The translations under genes and the position numbers were made by a program. 64,000 bases of DNA from Vulcanococcus limneticus LL (GTDB lineage: Bacteria > Cyanobacteriota > Cyanobacteriia > PCC-6307 > Cyanobiaceae). Shown here piece after piece: positions 9,996 through 19,570 of this stretch; the first letter of the stretch is position 1, and every line of letters starts with the position of its first letter. Under the pieces are notes generated by a model. The model saw nothing but the letters and a program-made list of their open reading frames with translations. It was not told the origin of the DNA and searched no databases. The DNA is taken from positions 1 through 64,000 of the forward strand of contig NZ_NQLA01000004.1 of assembly GCF_002252705.1 (NCBI RefSeq), written 5' to 3'.

Positions 9996-10844
9996 ATGGC
10001 GAAATTCCGCCTGCTACTCGCTCTGCTGCGCCGCCAGGGCCTGGCCAGCGAGGAACAGCTGCACCAGCCACTCCCGGCACCCAGGCGCTGGCTGGAGCTG
10101 GTGCATGGGCGCCGCTACCACCAGGCCTTCGCCCGGGGCCAGCTGTCGGCGGCGGAGAAGCGCCGCATCGGCCTGCCGGCCACCGCCCCCCTGGTGCGCC
10201 GCACCTGGCTGGCCGTGGGGGGCACGGTGCTCACGGCACGGCTCGCTCTGCGCCATGGGCTGGCCTGCCACCTGGCCGGCGGCACCCACCACGCCTTCCC
10301 CGACCACGGCAGCGGCTTCTGCATCTTCAACGACGCGGCCGTAGCGGCCCGGGTGCTGCTGGACGAGGGGCTGGTGCGGCGCCTGATGGTGGTGGACCTG
10401 GACGTGCACCAGGGCGATGCCACCGCGGCGATCTTCGCGGGCGAGCCGCGGGTGTTCACCTTCTCGGCCCACTGCGCCAGCAACTTCCCGCTCCGCAAGC
10501 AGCGCAGCGACCTGGATCTGCCCCTGGCCGATGGCCTGGAGGACCAGGCCTACCTGGCGGCCGTTGGGGATGTGCTGCCCGATCTGCTGGATCAGCAGCG
10601 GCCCGAGCTGGTGCTGTACAACGCCGGCGTGGATCCCCACCGGGGCGATCGCCTGGGGCGGCTGGCCCTGAGCAGCGAAGGGCTGCTCAATCGCGACCGG
10701 CTGGTGCTCGATGCCTGCCTGCGGCGCGGCATCCCGGTGGCCACGCTGATCGGCGGTGGCTACGACGAGCTGACCCCCCTGGTGGAGCGCCACGGCCTGG
10801 TGTTCCGGGCGGCGGCGGAGCAGGCCCGCTTGCACGGTCTCTAG
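9996..10844 (+). CDS. Histone deacetylase family protein
   Basis: Zinc-dependent amidohydrolase of the histone deacetylase superfamily; bacterial members act on acetylated proteins, polyamines or small metabolites. Conserved parts are GGTHHAFPDHGSGFCIFND, the metal site VVDLDVHQGDATA, the acidic ligand in YNAGVDPHRGDRLG and the C-terminal LIGGGYDE. From ATG 9996 the protein has 282 residues, but the conserved N-terminal strand (IYHPAYSAPLPSSHRFPMAK) begins about 50 bases upstream in the same frame, where no ATG, GTG or TTG is found; a CTG at 9930 would give 304 residues. The true start is therefore unresolved. It follows the sigma gene by 112 bases. Confidence 0.88.
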   Translation: MAKFRLLLALLRRQGLASEEQLHQPLPAPRRWLELVHGRRYHQAFARGQLSAAEKRRIGLPATAPLVRRTWLAVGGTVLTARLALRHGLACHLAGGTHHAFPDHGSGFCIFNDAAVAARVLLDEGLVRRLMVVDLDVHQGDATAAIFAGEPRVFTFSAHCASNFPLRKQRSDLDLPLADGLEDQAYLAAVGDVLPDLLDQQRPELVLYNAGVDPHRGDRLGRLALSSEGLLNRDRLVLDACLRRGIPVATLIGGGYDELTPLVERHGLVFRAAAEQARLHGL

Positions 10845-10887
10845 CGGAGAGGCCTGTGAATGCGAAGGGGCGCCATCAGCCGGAGGA

Positions 10888-12039
10888 TCAGTCTTCCGCC
10901 CAGATGTAGCGGGTGAGCTCCTCGGGCTTGGGCTCGGGGGCCGCCAGGGCGAACTCCACGCAGTCGGCCACCTCGGCATCGATCTCCTTTTCGATCGCCT
11001 TAAGCTCCTCGGCCGTGGCCAGGTTCTGCTCGATCAGGTGGGCGCCGAGGCGCTTGATCGGGTCACGCTGGGCCCAGAACTCCTTCTCAGCCTCGGCCCG
11101 CAGCTCGTCGGGGTCAGCCAGGGAGTGGCCGCGGAAGCGGTAGGTGAGGCATTCCAGCAGGGTGGGACCTTCGCCGGCGCGGGCCCGCTCGATGGCCCGC
11201 TGGGCGGCACCGCGCACGGCCAGCACGTCCATGCCGTCCACCTCTTCGCCGTGCATGCCGAAGGCGGCCGCCTTGCGCCAGATCTCCGGATCGCTGGTGG
11301 CGCGGTTGTGATCCATGCCGATGGCCCACTTGTTGTTTTCGACCACAAACAGGATCGGCAGTTTCCAGAGGGCCGCCATGTTCAGGCACTCATAGAACTG
11401 GCCAATGTTGCAGGTGCCGTCGCCGAAGAAGGCGGCCGTGACGGCATCACTGCTGGCATCACCCAGGGCATCGCGCTTGTAGCGGCTGGTGAAGGCGGCG
11501 CCGAGGGCCACCGGGATGCCCTCACCGATGAAGGCATAGCCACCCAGCAGGTGGTGTTCCTTGGAGAACAGGTGCATCGAGCCGCCGCGGCCCTTGCTGC
11601 AGCCGGTCTCCTTGCCGAAGAGTTCGCTCATCACCTCACGGGCCGGCACGCCGCAGCTGAGGGCATGCACGTGGTCGCGGTAGGTGCTGCAGAACCAGTC
11701 GTGCTGCAACTTCATCGCCTGGATCACGCCCGTGCTCACGGCCTCCTGGCCGTTGTAGAGATGCACGAAGCCGAACATCTTGCCCCGGTAGTACATCTCG
11801 GCGCACTTGTCCTCAAAGCGCCGACCCAGGGTCATGTCGCGATAGAGGAGCAGCCCCTCATCCCGCGACACAGTGGCCGGGGTGGAGGGGTAAAGGTTGA
11901 GCAGGCGCTCGGCGTGCAGGCCCACGGCGTTGGCGTCGCCTGAGCAGGCGGGGGCGCCACTGGCCGCGAGGACGTCTCCGGGGCCAACGCCGGCGGCGGC
12001 CTGACTGGTCTTGGCCTGGCTCATGTCTGCCTGGGTCAT
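10888..12039 (-). CDS. pdhA: Pyruvate dehydrogenase E1 component, alpha subunit
   Basis: Decarboxylates pyruvate with thiamine diphosphate and passes the acetyl group to lipoyl-E2, here encoded by the E2 gene at 61424-62767. The thiamine diphosphate motif runs from [10 protein letters not shown] to [10 protein letters not shown]; other family blocks are [23 protein letters not shown] and the phosphorylation-loop-like [13 protein letters not shown]. The ATG at 12039 gives 383 residues with about 45 poorly conserved N-terminal residues; further in-frame sequence upstream has no similarity. Only E1 alpha is here; E1 beta must be elsewhere, the dispersed layout usual in cyanobacteria. It is divergent from zipN/ftn2. 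Confidence 0.95.
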   Translation of the reverse strand: MTQADMSQAKTSQAAAGVGPGDVLAASGAPACSGDANAVGLHAERLLNLYPSTPATVSRDEGLLLYRDMTLGRRFEDKCAEMYYRGKMFGFVHLYNGQEAVSTGVIQAMKLQHDWFCSTYRDHVHALSCGVPAREVMSELFGKETGCSKGRGGSMHLFSKEHHLLGGYAFIGEGIPVALGAAFTSRYKRDALGDASSDAVTAAFFGDGTCNIGQFYECLNMAALWKLPILFVVENNKWAIGMDHNRATSDPEIWRKAAAFGMHGEEVDGMDVLAVRGAAQRAIERARAGEGPTLLECLTYRFRGHSLADPDELRAEAEKEFWAQRDPIKRLGAHLIEQNLATAEELKAIEKEIDAEVADCVEFALAAPEPKPEELTRYIWAED

Positions 12040-12077
12040 GTCGGCCGTCCTGTCGCGGGAGCCTGATGCTGGGACCG

Positions 12078-12083
12078 ACTGTA
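12078..12083 (-). promoter_or_regulatory. Putative -10 box of pdhA (TACAGT)
   Basis: On the minus strand TACAGT lies 38 bases before the pdhA ATG. An identical hexamer on the plus strand serves the divergent gene (12139-12144), so the 128-base gap appears to hold two back-to-back promoters. Confidence 0.4.
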
Positions 12084-12138
12084 CGGGGTCCAGCCACCGA
12101 AAGCGGCGGCGGCGGCAGTCAAAACCGCAGACCCTGCC

Positions 12139-12144
12139 TACAGT
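12139..12144 (+). promoter_or_regulatory. Putative -10 box of zipN/ftn2 (TACAGT)
   Basis: GCCTACAGT lies 23 bases before the TTG start at 12168. It matches the pdhA box on the opposite strand. Confidence 0.4.
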
Positions 12145-12167
12145 CACGCCGCAGAGAAGGGCCCGGA

Positions 12168-14300
12168 TTGGAACTGCCGATCGACCATTTCCGACTGCTC
12201 GGGGTGAGCCCGGCCACCGATGGTCAGACGGTGCTTCGCACTCTGCAGCAGCGCCTGGACCGGGCCCCCGACCAGGGCTTCACCCACGAGACGCTCCAGG
12301 CCCGGGCCGATCTACTGCGCAACAGCGCCGACCTGCTCAGCGACGACCGGCACCGCACCGCCTACGAGGCGGAGCTGACGGCCCTCAGCGCCGAGGGCGA
12401 GGGCGGTCAGTCGGCGATCCCGGCCCTGGAGATCCCCAATTCCAAGGAGGTGGGCGGCCTGCTGCTGCTGCTGGAGGCGGGCCAGGCCCAGGAGGCCTTC
12501 GAGAAGGCCAGCCGCGGCCTGCAGCCGCCCCAGGCGCCGGCCCTGGGCAGCAGCCGCGAGGCCGACCTGGCGCTGCTGGCGGGGCTGGCCTGCCAGGGCG
12601 CCGCGGAGGACTACCGCCAGCAGCGCCGCTACGAGGCCGCCGCCCGCGTGCTGCAGCAGGGCCTGCAGCTGCTGCAGCGCATGGGCCAGCAACCGGAGCA
12701 GCGCCGCCGTCTGGATCTGGCCCTCGACGCCCTGCTGCCCTACCGGGTGCTGGACCTGCTGAGCCGCGACCTCTCCGCCAGCCTGGAGCGCAACGAGGGT
12801 CTGCAGCTGCTGGATCAGCTGGTGCGCCGCCGCGGCGGCCTGGAGGGGGAGTCCGACGCGGCCTTCCCGGCGAGCGAGTTCCAGCCCTTCTTCAAACAGA
12901 TCCGCCAGTTCCTCACCGCCCAGGAGCAGGTGGACCTGTTCAGTCGCTGGGCGGAGGCCGGCTCCCCCCTGGCAGATTTCCTGGCCAGCATCGCCCTGAC
13001 GGCGTCCGGCTTCGCCCAGCGCAAACCCGAGCGCCTGCAGGCGGCCTACGGGCGCCTTGCGGGCAGCGGCCAGGCCGGGGTGGAGCCCTTCCTGGCCTGT
13101 CAGCTGCTGCTGCTGGGCCAGATCGAACCGGCCCAGGCCCTGTTCGAGCAGGGGGCCGACCCGGCCCTGCGCCAGTGGGCAAACGAGCAGGGTGAAGAGC
13201 CCCTGGCAGGCCTCTGCGCCTACTGCCGCGACTGGCTGGAGCGCGAAGTGCTGCCCGGCTTCCGCGACATCGAGGCCGATCCGGACCTGGAGGCCTGGTT
13301 CGCCGACCGGGACGTGCAGGCCTACGTGGAGCAGCAGGACCGCAAGCGGGCCCGCAGCGCCCCGCTCCACCCGCCGGAGGCGGCCGCGGGGGCCGGTGCA
13401 GGCACCCCGTCGACGCAGAGCAGCCTCGACGCGATGCCCCTGTGGCCGGGAGACCCCCTGGCCAGCGGCCTGGCAGCGCCGAGCCAACCAGGCCAATCCG
13501 GGGCCCTGTCCGAGCCCCTGCAGCCGGAAGAGGACGAGGACGACTGGCCAGACCTGGCCCTGGGCTGGCCGAACCTGCACTGGCAGGACCTGCAGCTGGC
13601 CGAGCGGTGGGCCCAGCTGCGGACTTCGGCCGCTGAGCTGCTGGCCCAGCCTCCCAGCTGGGTCCTGCCCCTGGCTGTGGCGGTGACCCTGGGCGGCGTC
13701 GGCGTCGGCGGCTGGCTGGCCCTGCGGCCGAAACCCGAGCGGGGCCAACCGATCCCGGTGCTGCCCGCCCCAGACGGCACCGTTCAGACAGGAGCCAAGC
13801 CATCCCCAGCCGCGACGGGCGCCCCCAAGGCGGCCGCCAGCCCAGGAGCCGGTGCTCCAGGAGCCCCAGCGCCAACCCCGGCGCCGCCCGCGCCCCGGAA
13901 CCTGCCACTCACGGTGGCGGAGCCCAGCTCAGCCCAGCTACGGAGCCTGCTGGAGGCCTGGCTGGCCGCCAAGGCCGCCGTGCTGGCGGGCGCCACGCCG
14001 GAGCATCCGCTCGAGCAGCTGGCGCGCAGCGCCCTGGTGGGCAACGTCGAGAGTCAGCGGAGGGAGAACGCCAGCCGCGGCGAGAGCGAAACCGTCACGG
14101 CCGAGGTGCGCGACTTCAGCGTCACCAGCCAGACACCGCAGCGGATCGAAGCGGAGGTGACCCTGCGCTACAGCGACGCCCGCAAGGACGCCAACGGCAA
14201 GCTGATCGCCTCCACCCCCGAGGGCGAGCGGCGCAACACCTACGTGTTTGCCCGCGATGGCCAGACCTGGCACCTGGCCGCCTTCCGCGCCAGCCGCTGA
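12168..14300 (+). CDS. ftn2: Cell division protein ZipN/Ftn2 (ARC6 type)
   Basis: Cyanobacterial homologue of plastid ARC6, a membrane protein that tethers and organises FtsZ filaments at midcell. The N-terminal region ([15 protein letters not shown] onward) is J-domain-like, followed by a long helical region of repeated LLxxG segments, one membrane helix near residues 505-525 ([20 protein letters not shown]), an Ala/Pro-rich linker, and a C-terminal IMS-type domain ([13 protein letters not shown] to the end). The TTG at 12168 is chosen because AGAAGG lies seven bases before it and the conserved region begins four residues later; it gives 710 residues. In-frame sequence reaching back to 12066 overlaps the pdhA promoter and is not family-like. 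Confidence 0.92.
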   Translation: MELPIDHFRLLGVSPATDGQTVLRTLQQRLDRAPDQGFTHETLQARADLLRNSADLLSDDRHRTAYEAELTALSAEGEGGQSAIPALEIPNSKEVGGLLLLLEAGQAQEAFEKASRGLQPPQAPALGSSREADLALLAGLACQGAAEDYRQQRRYEAAARVLQQGLQLLQRMGQQPEQRRRLDLALDALLPYRVLDLLSRDLSASLERNEGLQLLDQLVRRRGGLEGESDAAFPASEFQPFFKQIRQFLTAQEQVDLFSRWAEAGSPLADFLASIALTASGFAQRKPERLQAAYGRLAGSGQAGVEPFLACQLLLLGQIEPAQALFEQGADPALRQWANEQGEEPLAGLCAYCRDWLEREVLPGFRDIEADPDLEAWFADRDVQAYVEQQDRKRARSAPLHPPEAAAGAGAGTPSTQSSLDAMPLWPGDPLASGLAAPSQPGQSGALSEPLQPEEDEDDWPDLALGWPNLHWQDLQLAERWAQLRTSAAELLAQPPSWVLPLAVAVTLGGVGVGGWLALRPKPERGQPIPVLPAPDGTVQTGAKPSPAATGAPKAAASPGAGAPGAPAPTPAPPAPRNLPLTVAEPSSAQLRSLLEAWLAAKAAVLAGATPEHPLEQLARSALVGNVESQRRENASRGESETVTAEVRDFSVTSQTPQRIEAEVTLRYSDARKDANGKLIASTPEGERRNTYVFARDGQTWHLAAFRASR

Positions 14301-14375
14301 GCCCGGCACCCCGCCTTTTTACGATCGCGCCACGCGGGGCCCTGAGCCCCACCCAAGCGCGCGCGCCCCACACCC

Positions 14376-15851
14376 ATGTTCGACGAGCTTTCCCAGCGGT
14401 TTGAAGACGCCGTCAAGAACCTGAGGGGCCAGGGCGCCATCTCGGAGACCAACATCGAGGGGGCCCTCAAGGAGGTGCGCCGCGCCCTGCTGGAGGCCGA
14501 CGTGAGCCTGCCGGTCGTCAAGGAGTTCGTCGACGAGGTGCGCCGGAAAGCCCTCGGCACCGAGGTGGTACGCGGCATCAGCCCGGATCAGAAGTTCATC
14601 CAGGTGGTGCACGAGCAGCTGGTGGACACCATGGGCGGCGAGAACGCCCCCCTGGCTGCCGGCGGCAAGGCCGGTGAGCCATCGGTGGTGCTGATGGCGG
14701 GCCTGCAGGGCGCCGGCAAGACCACCGCCACCGCCAAGCTCGGCCTGCACCTCAAGGAACAGGGGCGCAAGGCGCTGCTGGTGGGCGCGGACGTGTACCG
14801 CCCGGCGGCCATCGACCAGCTGCAGACGCTGGGGCGGCAGATCGGCGTGGAGGTGTTCAGCCTCGGCACCGAGGCCAAGCCTGAGGACATCGCCGCCGCC
14901 GGCATCGCCAAGGCCAGGGCCGAGGGCTTCGACACGGTGCTGGTCGATACCGCCGGCCGGCTCCAGATCGACACCTCGATGATGGAGGAGATGGTGCGGA
15001 TCCGTGAGGCCGTGCAGCCCGACGAGGTGCTGCTGGTGGTGGATTCGATGATCGGCCAGGAGGCCGCCGAACTCACCCGCGCCTTCCACGAGCAGGTGGG
15101 CATCACCGGCGCGGTGCTCACGAAGCTCGACGGTGACTCCCGCGGCGGCGCTGCCCTCTCGATCCGCAAGGTGAGCGGTGCGCCGATCAAGTTCATCGGC
15201 ACCGGCGAGAAGGTGGAGGCGCTTCAGCCCTTCCACCCCGAGCGGATGGCCAGCCGCATCCTGGGCATGGGCGACGTGCTCACCCTGGTGGAGAAGGCCC
15301 AGAAGGAGGTGGAGCTGGCCGATGTGGCGCGCATGCAGCAGAAGCTCCAGGAGGCCAGCTTCGACTTCTCCGACTTCCTGCAGCAGATGCGCCTGATCAA
15401 GCGCATGGGCTCCCTGGGCGGCCTGATGAAGCTGATCCCAGGCATGAACAAGATTGACGACGGCATGCTCAAGCAGGGCGAGCAGCAGCTCAAGAAGATC
15501 GAGGCGATGATCGGCTCGATGACCGAGGCTGAGCGTCAGCAGCCGGAACTGCTGGCCTCCCAGCCGTCACGGCGGCGGCGCATCGCCGCCGGCAGCGGCC
15601 ACAGCTCTGCCGATGTGGACAAGGTGCTGGCCGACTTTCAGAAGATGCGCGGCTTCATGCAGCAGATGACCCGCGGCGGCATGCCTGGGATGCCGGGCAT
15701 GGGTGGCGGCTTTCCCGGCATGGGCGGGATGCCCGGGATGGGGGGCTTCCCCGGGGGCGGCATGCCCGCGGGCCGTCCTGGCCGCGGTGGTGGGGCGATA
15801 CCCCGAGCCCCTAAGCCCGCCAAGAAGCGCAAGGGCTTCGGCGAGCTCTGA
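14376..15851 (+). CDS. ffh: Signal recognition particle protein Ffh
   Basis: The GTPase that binds signal sequences together with 4.5S RNA and delivers nascent membrane proteins to FtsY. N-domain helices (FDELSQRFEDAVKNL) are followed by the G domain with GLQGAGKTT, DVYRPAAIDQL, VDTAGRLQID and TKLDGDSRGG, and the M domain with the RNA-binding SADVDKVLADFQKMRGFMQQM. The 491-residue length is normal. The C-terminal tail is unusually rich in GMPGM-type repeats and ends in a Lys-rich stretch (PAKKRKGFGEL). A 24-base duplication begins inside the last codons (see the repeat entry). rpsP, also a translation gene, follows. Confidence 0.97.
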   Translation: MFDELSQRFEDAVKNLRGQGAISETNIEGALKEVRRALLEADVSLPVVKEFVDEVRRKALGTEVVRGISPDQKFIQVVHEQLVDTMGGENAPLAAGGKAGEPSVVLMAGLQGAGKTTATAKLGLHLKEQGRKALLVGADVYRPAAIDQLQTLGRQIGVEVFSLGTEAKPEDIAAAGIAKARAEGFDTVLVDTAGRLQIDTSMMEEMVRIREAVQPDEVLLVVDSMIGQEAAELTRAFHEQVGITGAVLTKLDGDSRGGAALSIRKVSGAPIKFIGTGEKVEALQPFHPERMASRILGMGDVLTLVEKAQKEVELADVARMQQKLQEASFDFSDFLQQMRLIKRMGSLGGLMKLIPGMNKIDDGMLKQGEQQLKKIEAMIGSMTEAERQQPELLASQPSRRRRIAAGSGHSSADVDKVLADFQKMRGFMQQMTRGGMPGMPGMGGGFPGMGGMPGMGGFPGGGMPAGRPGRGGGAIPRAPKPAKKRKGFGEL

Positions 15852-15890
15852 GCCTGCGGCTCCAACGAGCTGTGAGCCTGCGGCTCTGTC
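15843..15890 (+). repeat. 24-base tandem duplication across the ffh stop codon
   Basis: Two adjacent 24-base copies, 15843-15866 and 15867-15890, differ at only a few positions. Each contains GAGCT(C/G)TGAGCCTGCGGCTC, so the second copy repeats the final codons and the TGA stop of ffh outside the gene. Confidence 0.85.
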
Positions 15891-16050
15891 CCAGCAGCGG
15901 GAGGGGGCCCCGTTCGGTCACAGGGTATTCTTGTCGTTTGGCGCGTGATTCCACACCGCCCGATCGGTCTCACCCGCAGGGGCGTCCCCAAGGCCGCCCC
16001 CAAAGGCTGTTGATCCAACCCACCCTCCAGTCAAGTAAGGCAAGGCCACG

Positions 16051-16434
16051 ATGATCAAGCTCCGCCTGAAGCGGTTCGGCAAGAAGCGGGAAGCGAGCTT
16101 CCGCCTGGTGGCCACCAACAGCACGTCCCGTCGGGACGGACGTCCCCTGGAGGAGCTGGGCTTCTACAACCCCCGCACCAAGGAGACTCGCCTGAACACC
16201 GAGGCCATCCGTGCCCGCCTGGCCCAGGGTGCCCAGCCCACCGACAGCGTTCTGACCCTGCTGGAGCGGGGCGGCCTGATCGAGAAGACCGTTCGCGCCT
16301 CGGTGACCGTGGGCCAGGCCAAGCAGGCCGCTGCCCGCGAAGCCGCTGCCAAACAGGCCGCCAAGGAAGCAGCGGAAGCTGCCGCCAAGGCCGCCGAGGA
16401 AGCCGCCGCCGCTGAAGCCGCTGCTGAAGCCTGA
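16051..16434 (+). CDS. rpsP: 30S ribosomal protein S16
   Basis: Small-subunit protein S16 that stabilises the 5' domain of 16S rRNA. The start [20 protein letters not shown] and the block [14 protein letters not shown] are diagnostic. The core is about 85 residues; a further 40 residues form an Ala/Lys/Glu helix-like tail ([13 protein letters not shown] onward). A TATTCT box at 15926-15931 could be its -10 element, leaving a leader of about 110 bases. The gene lies between ffh and phoH. Confidence 0.97.
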   Translation: MIKLRLKRFGKKREASFRLVATNSTSRRDGRPLEELGFYNPRTKETRLNTEAIRARLAQGAQPTDSVLTLLERGGLIEKTVRASVTVGQAKQAAAREAAAKQAAKEAAEAAAKAAEEAAAAEAAAEA

Positions 16435-16445
16435 GGTCCGGCCCC

Positions 16446-17495
16446 ATGTCCGGGGCTGACACCCTCCAGACCTTCACGATCGATCTCCCCGACCAGGACG
16501 CCGCGCTGGCGCTGGCCGGGGCGGCGGAAGCGACCCTGCATCGCCTTGAGGCCCTGACTGGTGTCTCGCTGGTTCTGCGGGGTCTTTCGCTGCGGCTGAG
16601 GGGTCGACCCAGCCAGCTGGAGCGGGCCTCCGGCCTGGTGGAACTGCTGCGGCCGATCTGGCAGGAGGGCCAGCCCGTCACCCAGGTGGACGTGCAGACC
16701 GCCCTGGCGGCCCTGGACACCGGCCGCGGCGCCGAGCACCAGCAATTGGGTCAGCAGGTGCTGGCCAAGAGCCAGACCGGCCGTCTGCTCCGCCCCCGTA
16801 CCCTCAAGCAGAAGAGCTACGTCGAGGCGATCGAGCGCCACGACCTCACCCTGGCCCTGGGCCCTGCCGGCACCGGCAAGACGTTCCTGGCCACCGTGCA
16901 GGCGGTGCGGATGCTGCAGGAGCGCAGGGTGGAGCGACTGATCCTCACCCGCCCGGCGGTGGAGGCCGGCGAGCGGCTGGGCTTCCTGCCCGGCGATCTG
17001 CAGCAGAAGGTGGATCCCTACCTGCGGCCCCTCTACGACGCCCTGCACACCCTGCTGGGCCAGGAGCGCACCGCTGCCCTGCTGGAGAAAAATGTGATCG
17101 AGGTGGCGCCCCTGGCTTACATGCGCGGCCGCACCCTGGCCGATGCCTTCGTGATCCTCGATGAGGCCCAGAACACCACCACCGCCCAGATGCGCATGGT
17201 GCTCACCCGCCTGGGGGAGAACTCGCGCATGGTGGTGACCGGCGATCCCACCCAGATCGACCTGCCAAGCGGCCAGCTCAGCGGGCTGATCGAGGCTGCC
17301 CAGGTGCTGGAGGGCGTGGAGGGCGTGGCCATCTGCCGGCTCACGGCGGCCGATGTGGTGCGCCATCCCCTCGTGCAGCGGCTGGTGACGGCCTATGCCG
17401 CCCGCGATGCCAACCGGCTGGCGCCGGCCGGCACCAGGCGAATGGATGGCAGCCACGCCAACCGCAGACCCTCCTCCAGCGATGAACAGCGCTGA
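16446..17495 (+). CDS. phoH: PhoH-like ATPase
   Basis: Predicted cytoplasmic P-loop ATPase, often RNA-associated, in the PhoH/YbeZ family. Walker A is GPAGTGKT (about residues 139-146) and Walker B is [27 protein letters not shown] and GDPTQIDLP are further hallmarks. Length is 349 residues from the ATG 11 bases after rpsP, so the two are probably cotranscribed. The last 14 bases overlap the next gene. In other bacteria YbeZ works with the rRNA-maturation nuclease YbeY; that partner is not in the window. Confidence 0.95.
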   Translation: MSGADTLQTFTIDLPDQDAALALAGAAEATLHRLEALTGVSLVLRGLSLRLRGRPSQLERASGLVELLRPIWQEGQPVTQVDVQTALAALDTGRGAEHQQLGQQVLAKSQTGRLLRPRTLKQKSYVEAIERHDLTLALGPAGTGKTFLATVQAVRMLQERRVERLILTRPAVEAGERLGFLPGDLQQKVDPYLRPLYDALHTLLGQERTAALLEKNVIEVAPLAYMRGRTLADAFVILDEAQNTTTAQMRMVLTRLGENSRMVVTGDPTQIDLPSGQLSGLIEAAQVLEGVEGVAICRLTAADVVRHPLVQRLVTAYAARDANRLAPAGTRRMDGSHANRRPSSSDEQR

Positions 17496-17988
17496 GCGCC
17501 TGCGCATCCCCGCCGAAATCGCCCTGTCGGCCCTGGTGGCCTACCTGGTCGGCTTCTGGTTCACCAGCCTGTTCCCGGGCTACCTGCCCAAGATCGGCGG
17601 CCTCTGGTCAGCGCTCTCGGCCATCGTGGTGACCCAGGCCACCCGCAGGGAGACCACCTCCACGGCCTCGCTGCGGATTCTCGGGTCGGCGATCGGCGCG
17701 CTCACCAGCGCGGCCTACCTGACCCTGCTGCCCTTTCACCCGCTTGGCATGGCCCTGGCGATCTTCGCCACGGTGGTGCTCTGCGCGGCCGTCAACATCC
17801 CCAGCCACGGCCGCCTGGCGGCGATCACGGTGATCGTGGTGATGGTCACCGGCAGCCTGGATCCGAAGCTGAGCCCGGGCCTGAACGCCCTGCTGCGCTT
17901 TGTGGAATCCTGCATCGGCACGGGCGTTGCCGTGCTGGGCGTCCGACTCTGGAGTGGATCACGGTCCGAGCCGGACGACGCCGCCTGA
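17482..17988 (+). CDS. FUSC-like small membrane protein
   Basis: A 168-residue integral membrane protein with about five hydrophobic segments (IALSALVAYLVGFWF, WSALSAIVVTQ, GSAIGALTSAAYLTLL, GMALAIFATVVLCAAV, LAAITVIVVMV). The pattern and the TQATRRETTSTASLRILGSAIGA block resemble the N-terminal half of FUSC / aromatic acid exporter proteins, which usually also have a cytoplasmic domain that is absent here. The ATG at 17482 overlaps phoH by 14 bases, suggesting coupled expression. A transport role is inferred only from the family resemblance. Confidence 0.75.
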   Translation: MNSAERLRIPAEIALSALVAYLVGFWFTSLFPGYLPKIGGLWSALSAIVVTQATRRETTSTASLRILGSAIGALTSAAYLTLLPFHPLGMALAIFATVVLCAAVNIPSHGRLAAITVIVVMVTGSLDPKLSPGLNALLRFVESCIGTGVAVLGVRLWSGSRSEPDDAA

Positions 17989-18109
17989 AGCCGCCACCCC
18001 CATACGGACGCCCGGTCCGGATAGGGAGATCCGCACCAGCACCACTGACACATCCACGCCGCTGCCTGGCCGGCGCTGGCAGGATGAGGGGAGTTGAAAT
18101 CCCTGTGCC

Positions 18110-18844
18110 ATGCCGGCCAGCAGCAATTTTCAGGAGGCCATCCGCGAGGCGCAATCCAGCGCCCTGGTGGGCCCCAATGTGGTGAACAAGGCCCTGCCCT
18201 ACGTGGGCGGGGGCATGGTGCTCACCGCCGGCGGGGTGCTCGGCGGTCTGGCCCTGCTGGGCAGCAACCCCGCCGGCTTCATGCCGCTGTTCTGGGTGGC
18301 CCTGATCGGCAACTTCATCCTGTTCTTCGTGGCCCAGAACGCGGCCCTGAAGGGCAACAACGGCACGGCCCTGCCGATCCTCACGGCCTACAGCCTGCTC
18401 ACCGGCTTCACCCTGAGCGGCATCGTGGCCATGGCCATCGGCACCGCCGGCATCGGCGCCATCGGCACCGCAGCCCTGGCCACCGGCATCACCTTCGTGA
18501 TCGCCTCGGTGGTGGGCCGGCGCATGAGTGACAGCGTCGGTCAGGCGCTGAGCGGCGTGGTGGGCCTCGGCATCCTCGGCCTGCTGATCGCCATGGTGGT
18601 TCAGATCGTGGGCGGCATCTTCGTGCCGGGCTTCGGCATGGGCGGCATGGAGCTGCTGATCGCCGGCTTCGGCACCGTGCTGTTCGTAGGCGCCGCCTTC
18701 GTGGACTTCTACACGATGCCCCGCACCTACAGCGACGACCAGTACCTGGCCGGCGCCCTTGGGATGTACCTCACCTACATCAACCTCTTCATCTTCATCC
18801 TGCGCCTGATCATCGCCCTCAACGGCGGTGGCCGCCGCGACTGA
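18110..18844 (+). CDS. Bax inhibitor-1 / YccA family membrane protein
   Basis: A 244-residue protein with seven predicted membrane helices and the family ending DFYTMPRTYSDDQYLAGALG then YLTYINLFIFILRLI. Family members act as pH-sensitive calcium leak channels or as modulators of FtsH-type proteolysis. The ATG at 18110 follows a 121-base gap from the FUSC-like gene, and a terminator follows about 70 bases after the stop, so it may form its own transcription unit. An FtsH gene is in the window, but a link is only family-based inference. Confidence 0.92.
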   Translation: MPASSNFQEAIREAQSSALVGPNVVNKALPYVGGGMVLTAGGVLGGLALLGSNPAGFMPLFWVALIGNFILFFVAQNAALKGNNGTALPILTAYSLLTGFTLSGIVAMAIGTAGIGAIGTAALATGITFVIASVVGRRMSDSVGQALSGVVGLGILGLLIAMVVQIVGGIFVPGFGMGGMELLIAGFGTVLFVGAAFVDFYTMPRTYSDDQYLAGALGMYLTYINLFIFILRLIIALNGGGRRD

Positions 18845-18914
18845 AGTCGGCGGAGCGCGGACCTGCGTCCTGTTGTGCAACAACAGCTGCTTACAGACCA
18901 TGTCCCCGCACCCT

Positions 18915-18942
18915 GCACCCCCCACATCGGGGGTGCTTTTTT
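18915..18942 (+). terminator. Rho-independent terminator after the Bax-inhibitor-1 gene
   Basis: GCACCCCC pairs with GGGGGTGC around a six-base loop, followed by six T. A second small hairpin, CTGTTG-TGCAA-CAACAG at about 18880, lies in the same 3' untranslated stretch. Confidence 0.9.
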
Positions 18943-18978
18943 ATGGTCTGCACCTGCACCTCGTTCGAAGTCTGGCCC

Positions 18979-19518
18979 TCAGCCCTGCGCCACCGCCAGC
19001 ACCGCCTCGGCGATGGCCGCCCGCTGCTCGGCGTCGTAGCCCCAGCGCTCCAGGAAGGCCACGTCCTCGCCCTGGCCAGAGGTGGCCGCCAGCAGGGTCT
19101 CCAGCCGCGCCTTCACCTGCGCAGGCTCCAGCAGCCGCAGCAGCTCGGTGCAGCGCAGCTGCACCCGCTCCGAGCCCGCCTGCTGACTGCCATCACCATT
19201 GCGGCAGTGGTGCAGGGCCATGGCCGTGCTCATCGCCAGGTTGCGGGCACTGAGGTCAACCACGCCCTCGCCGGCGCCGCGCAGGGCCAGCGCCACCGGA
19301 TCGGGCAGCCGGTCCATCAGCGGGCAGTCGCCGGCCAGGGCCACCACGAAGAAGCCGCGGGCGCCGTCGCGGCTCAGCACCAGCTCACCGACGCGATCTG
19401 CCAGAACCTCGTCGCTCAGTTCACCGCCCTCCCACAGGCCCAGCCACTGGGCCGTGATCTCGAGGGCCTGCTGGAAGGTGGGCTCAAGCAGGGCGGAGGA
19501 GCCGGTGGCATCGGTCAT
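18979..19518 (-). CDS. Conserved hypothetical protein
   Basis: A 179-residue acidic soluble protein I cannot place. It is mainly helical in appearance, with FQQALEITAQWLGLWEGGEL near the start, a central GARGFFVVALAGDCPLMDR strand region and a C-terminal helical part with FLERWGYDAEQRAAI. It has no signal peptide, membrane segment or recognised catalytic motif. It is divergent from era with 52 bases between the starts and convergent with the Bax-inhibitor-1 gene. The even codon use typical of the neighbours supports a real gene, probably cyanobacterial-specific. Confidence 0.78.
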   Translation of the reverse strand: MTDATGSSALLEPTFQQALEITAQWLGLWEGGELSDEVLADRVGELVLSRDGARGFFVVALAGDCPLMDRLPDPVALALRGAGEGVVDLSARNLAMSTAMALHHCRNGDGSQQAGSERVQLRCTELLRLLEPAQVKARLETLLAATSGQGEDVAFLERWGYDAEQRAAIAEAVLAVAQG

Positions 19519-19570
19519 GGCGCAAGGACGGCCGCAGAGATCGGGCCGGCGAACTGTCAGTGTTGAGGTT

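Noticed and set aside
12312-13748. Long minus-strand frame inside zipN/ftn2
   Set aside because: Leu/Gln-rich mirror of the repeated helical region; no start signal or family resemblance.
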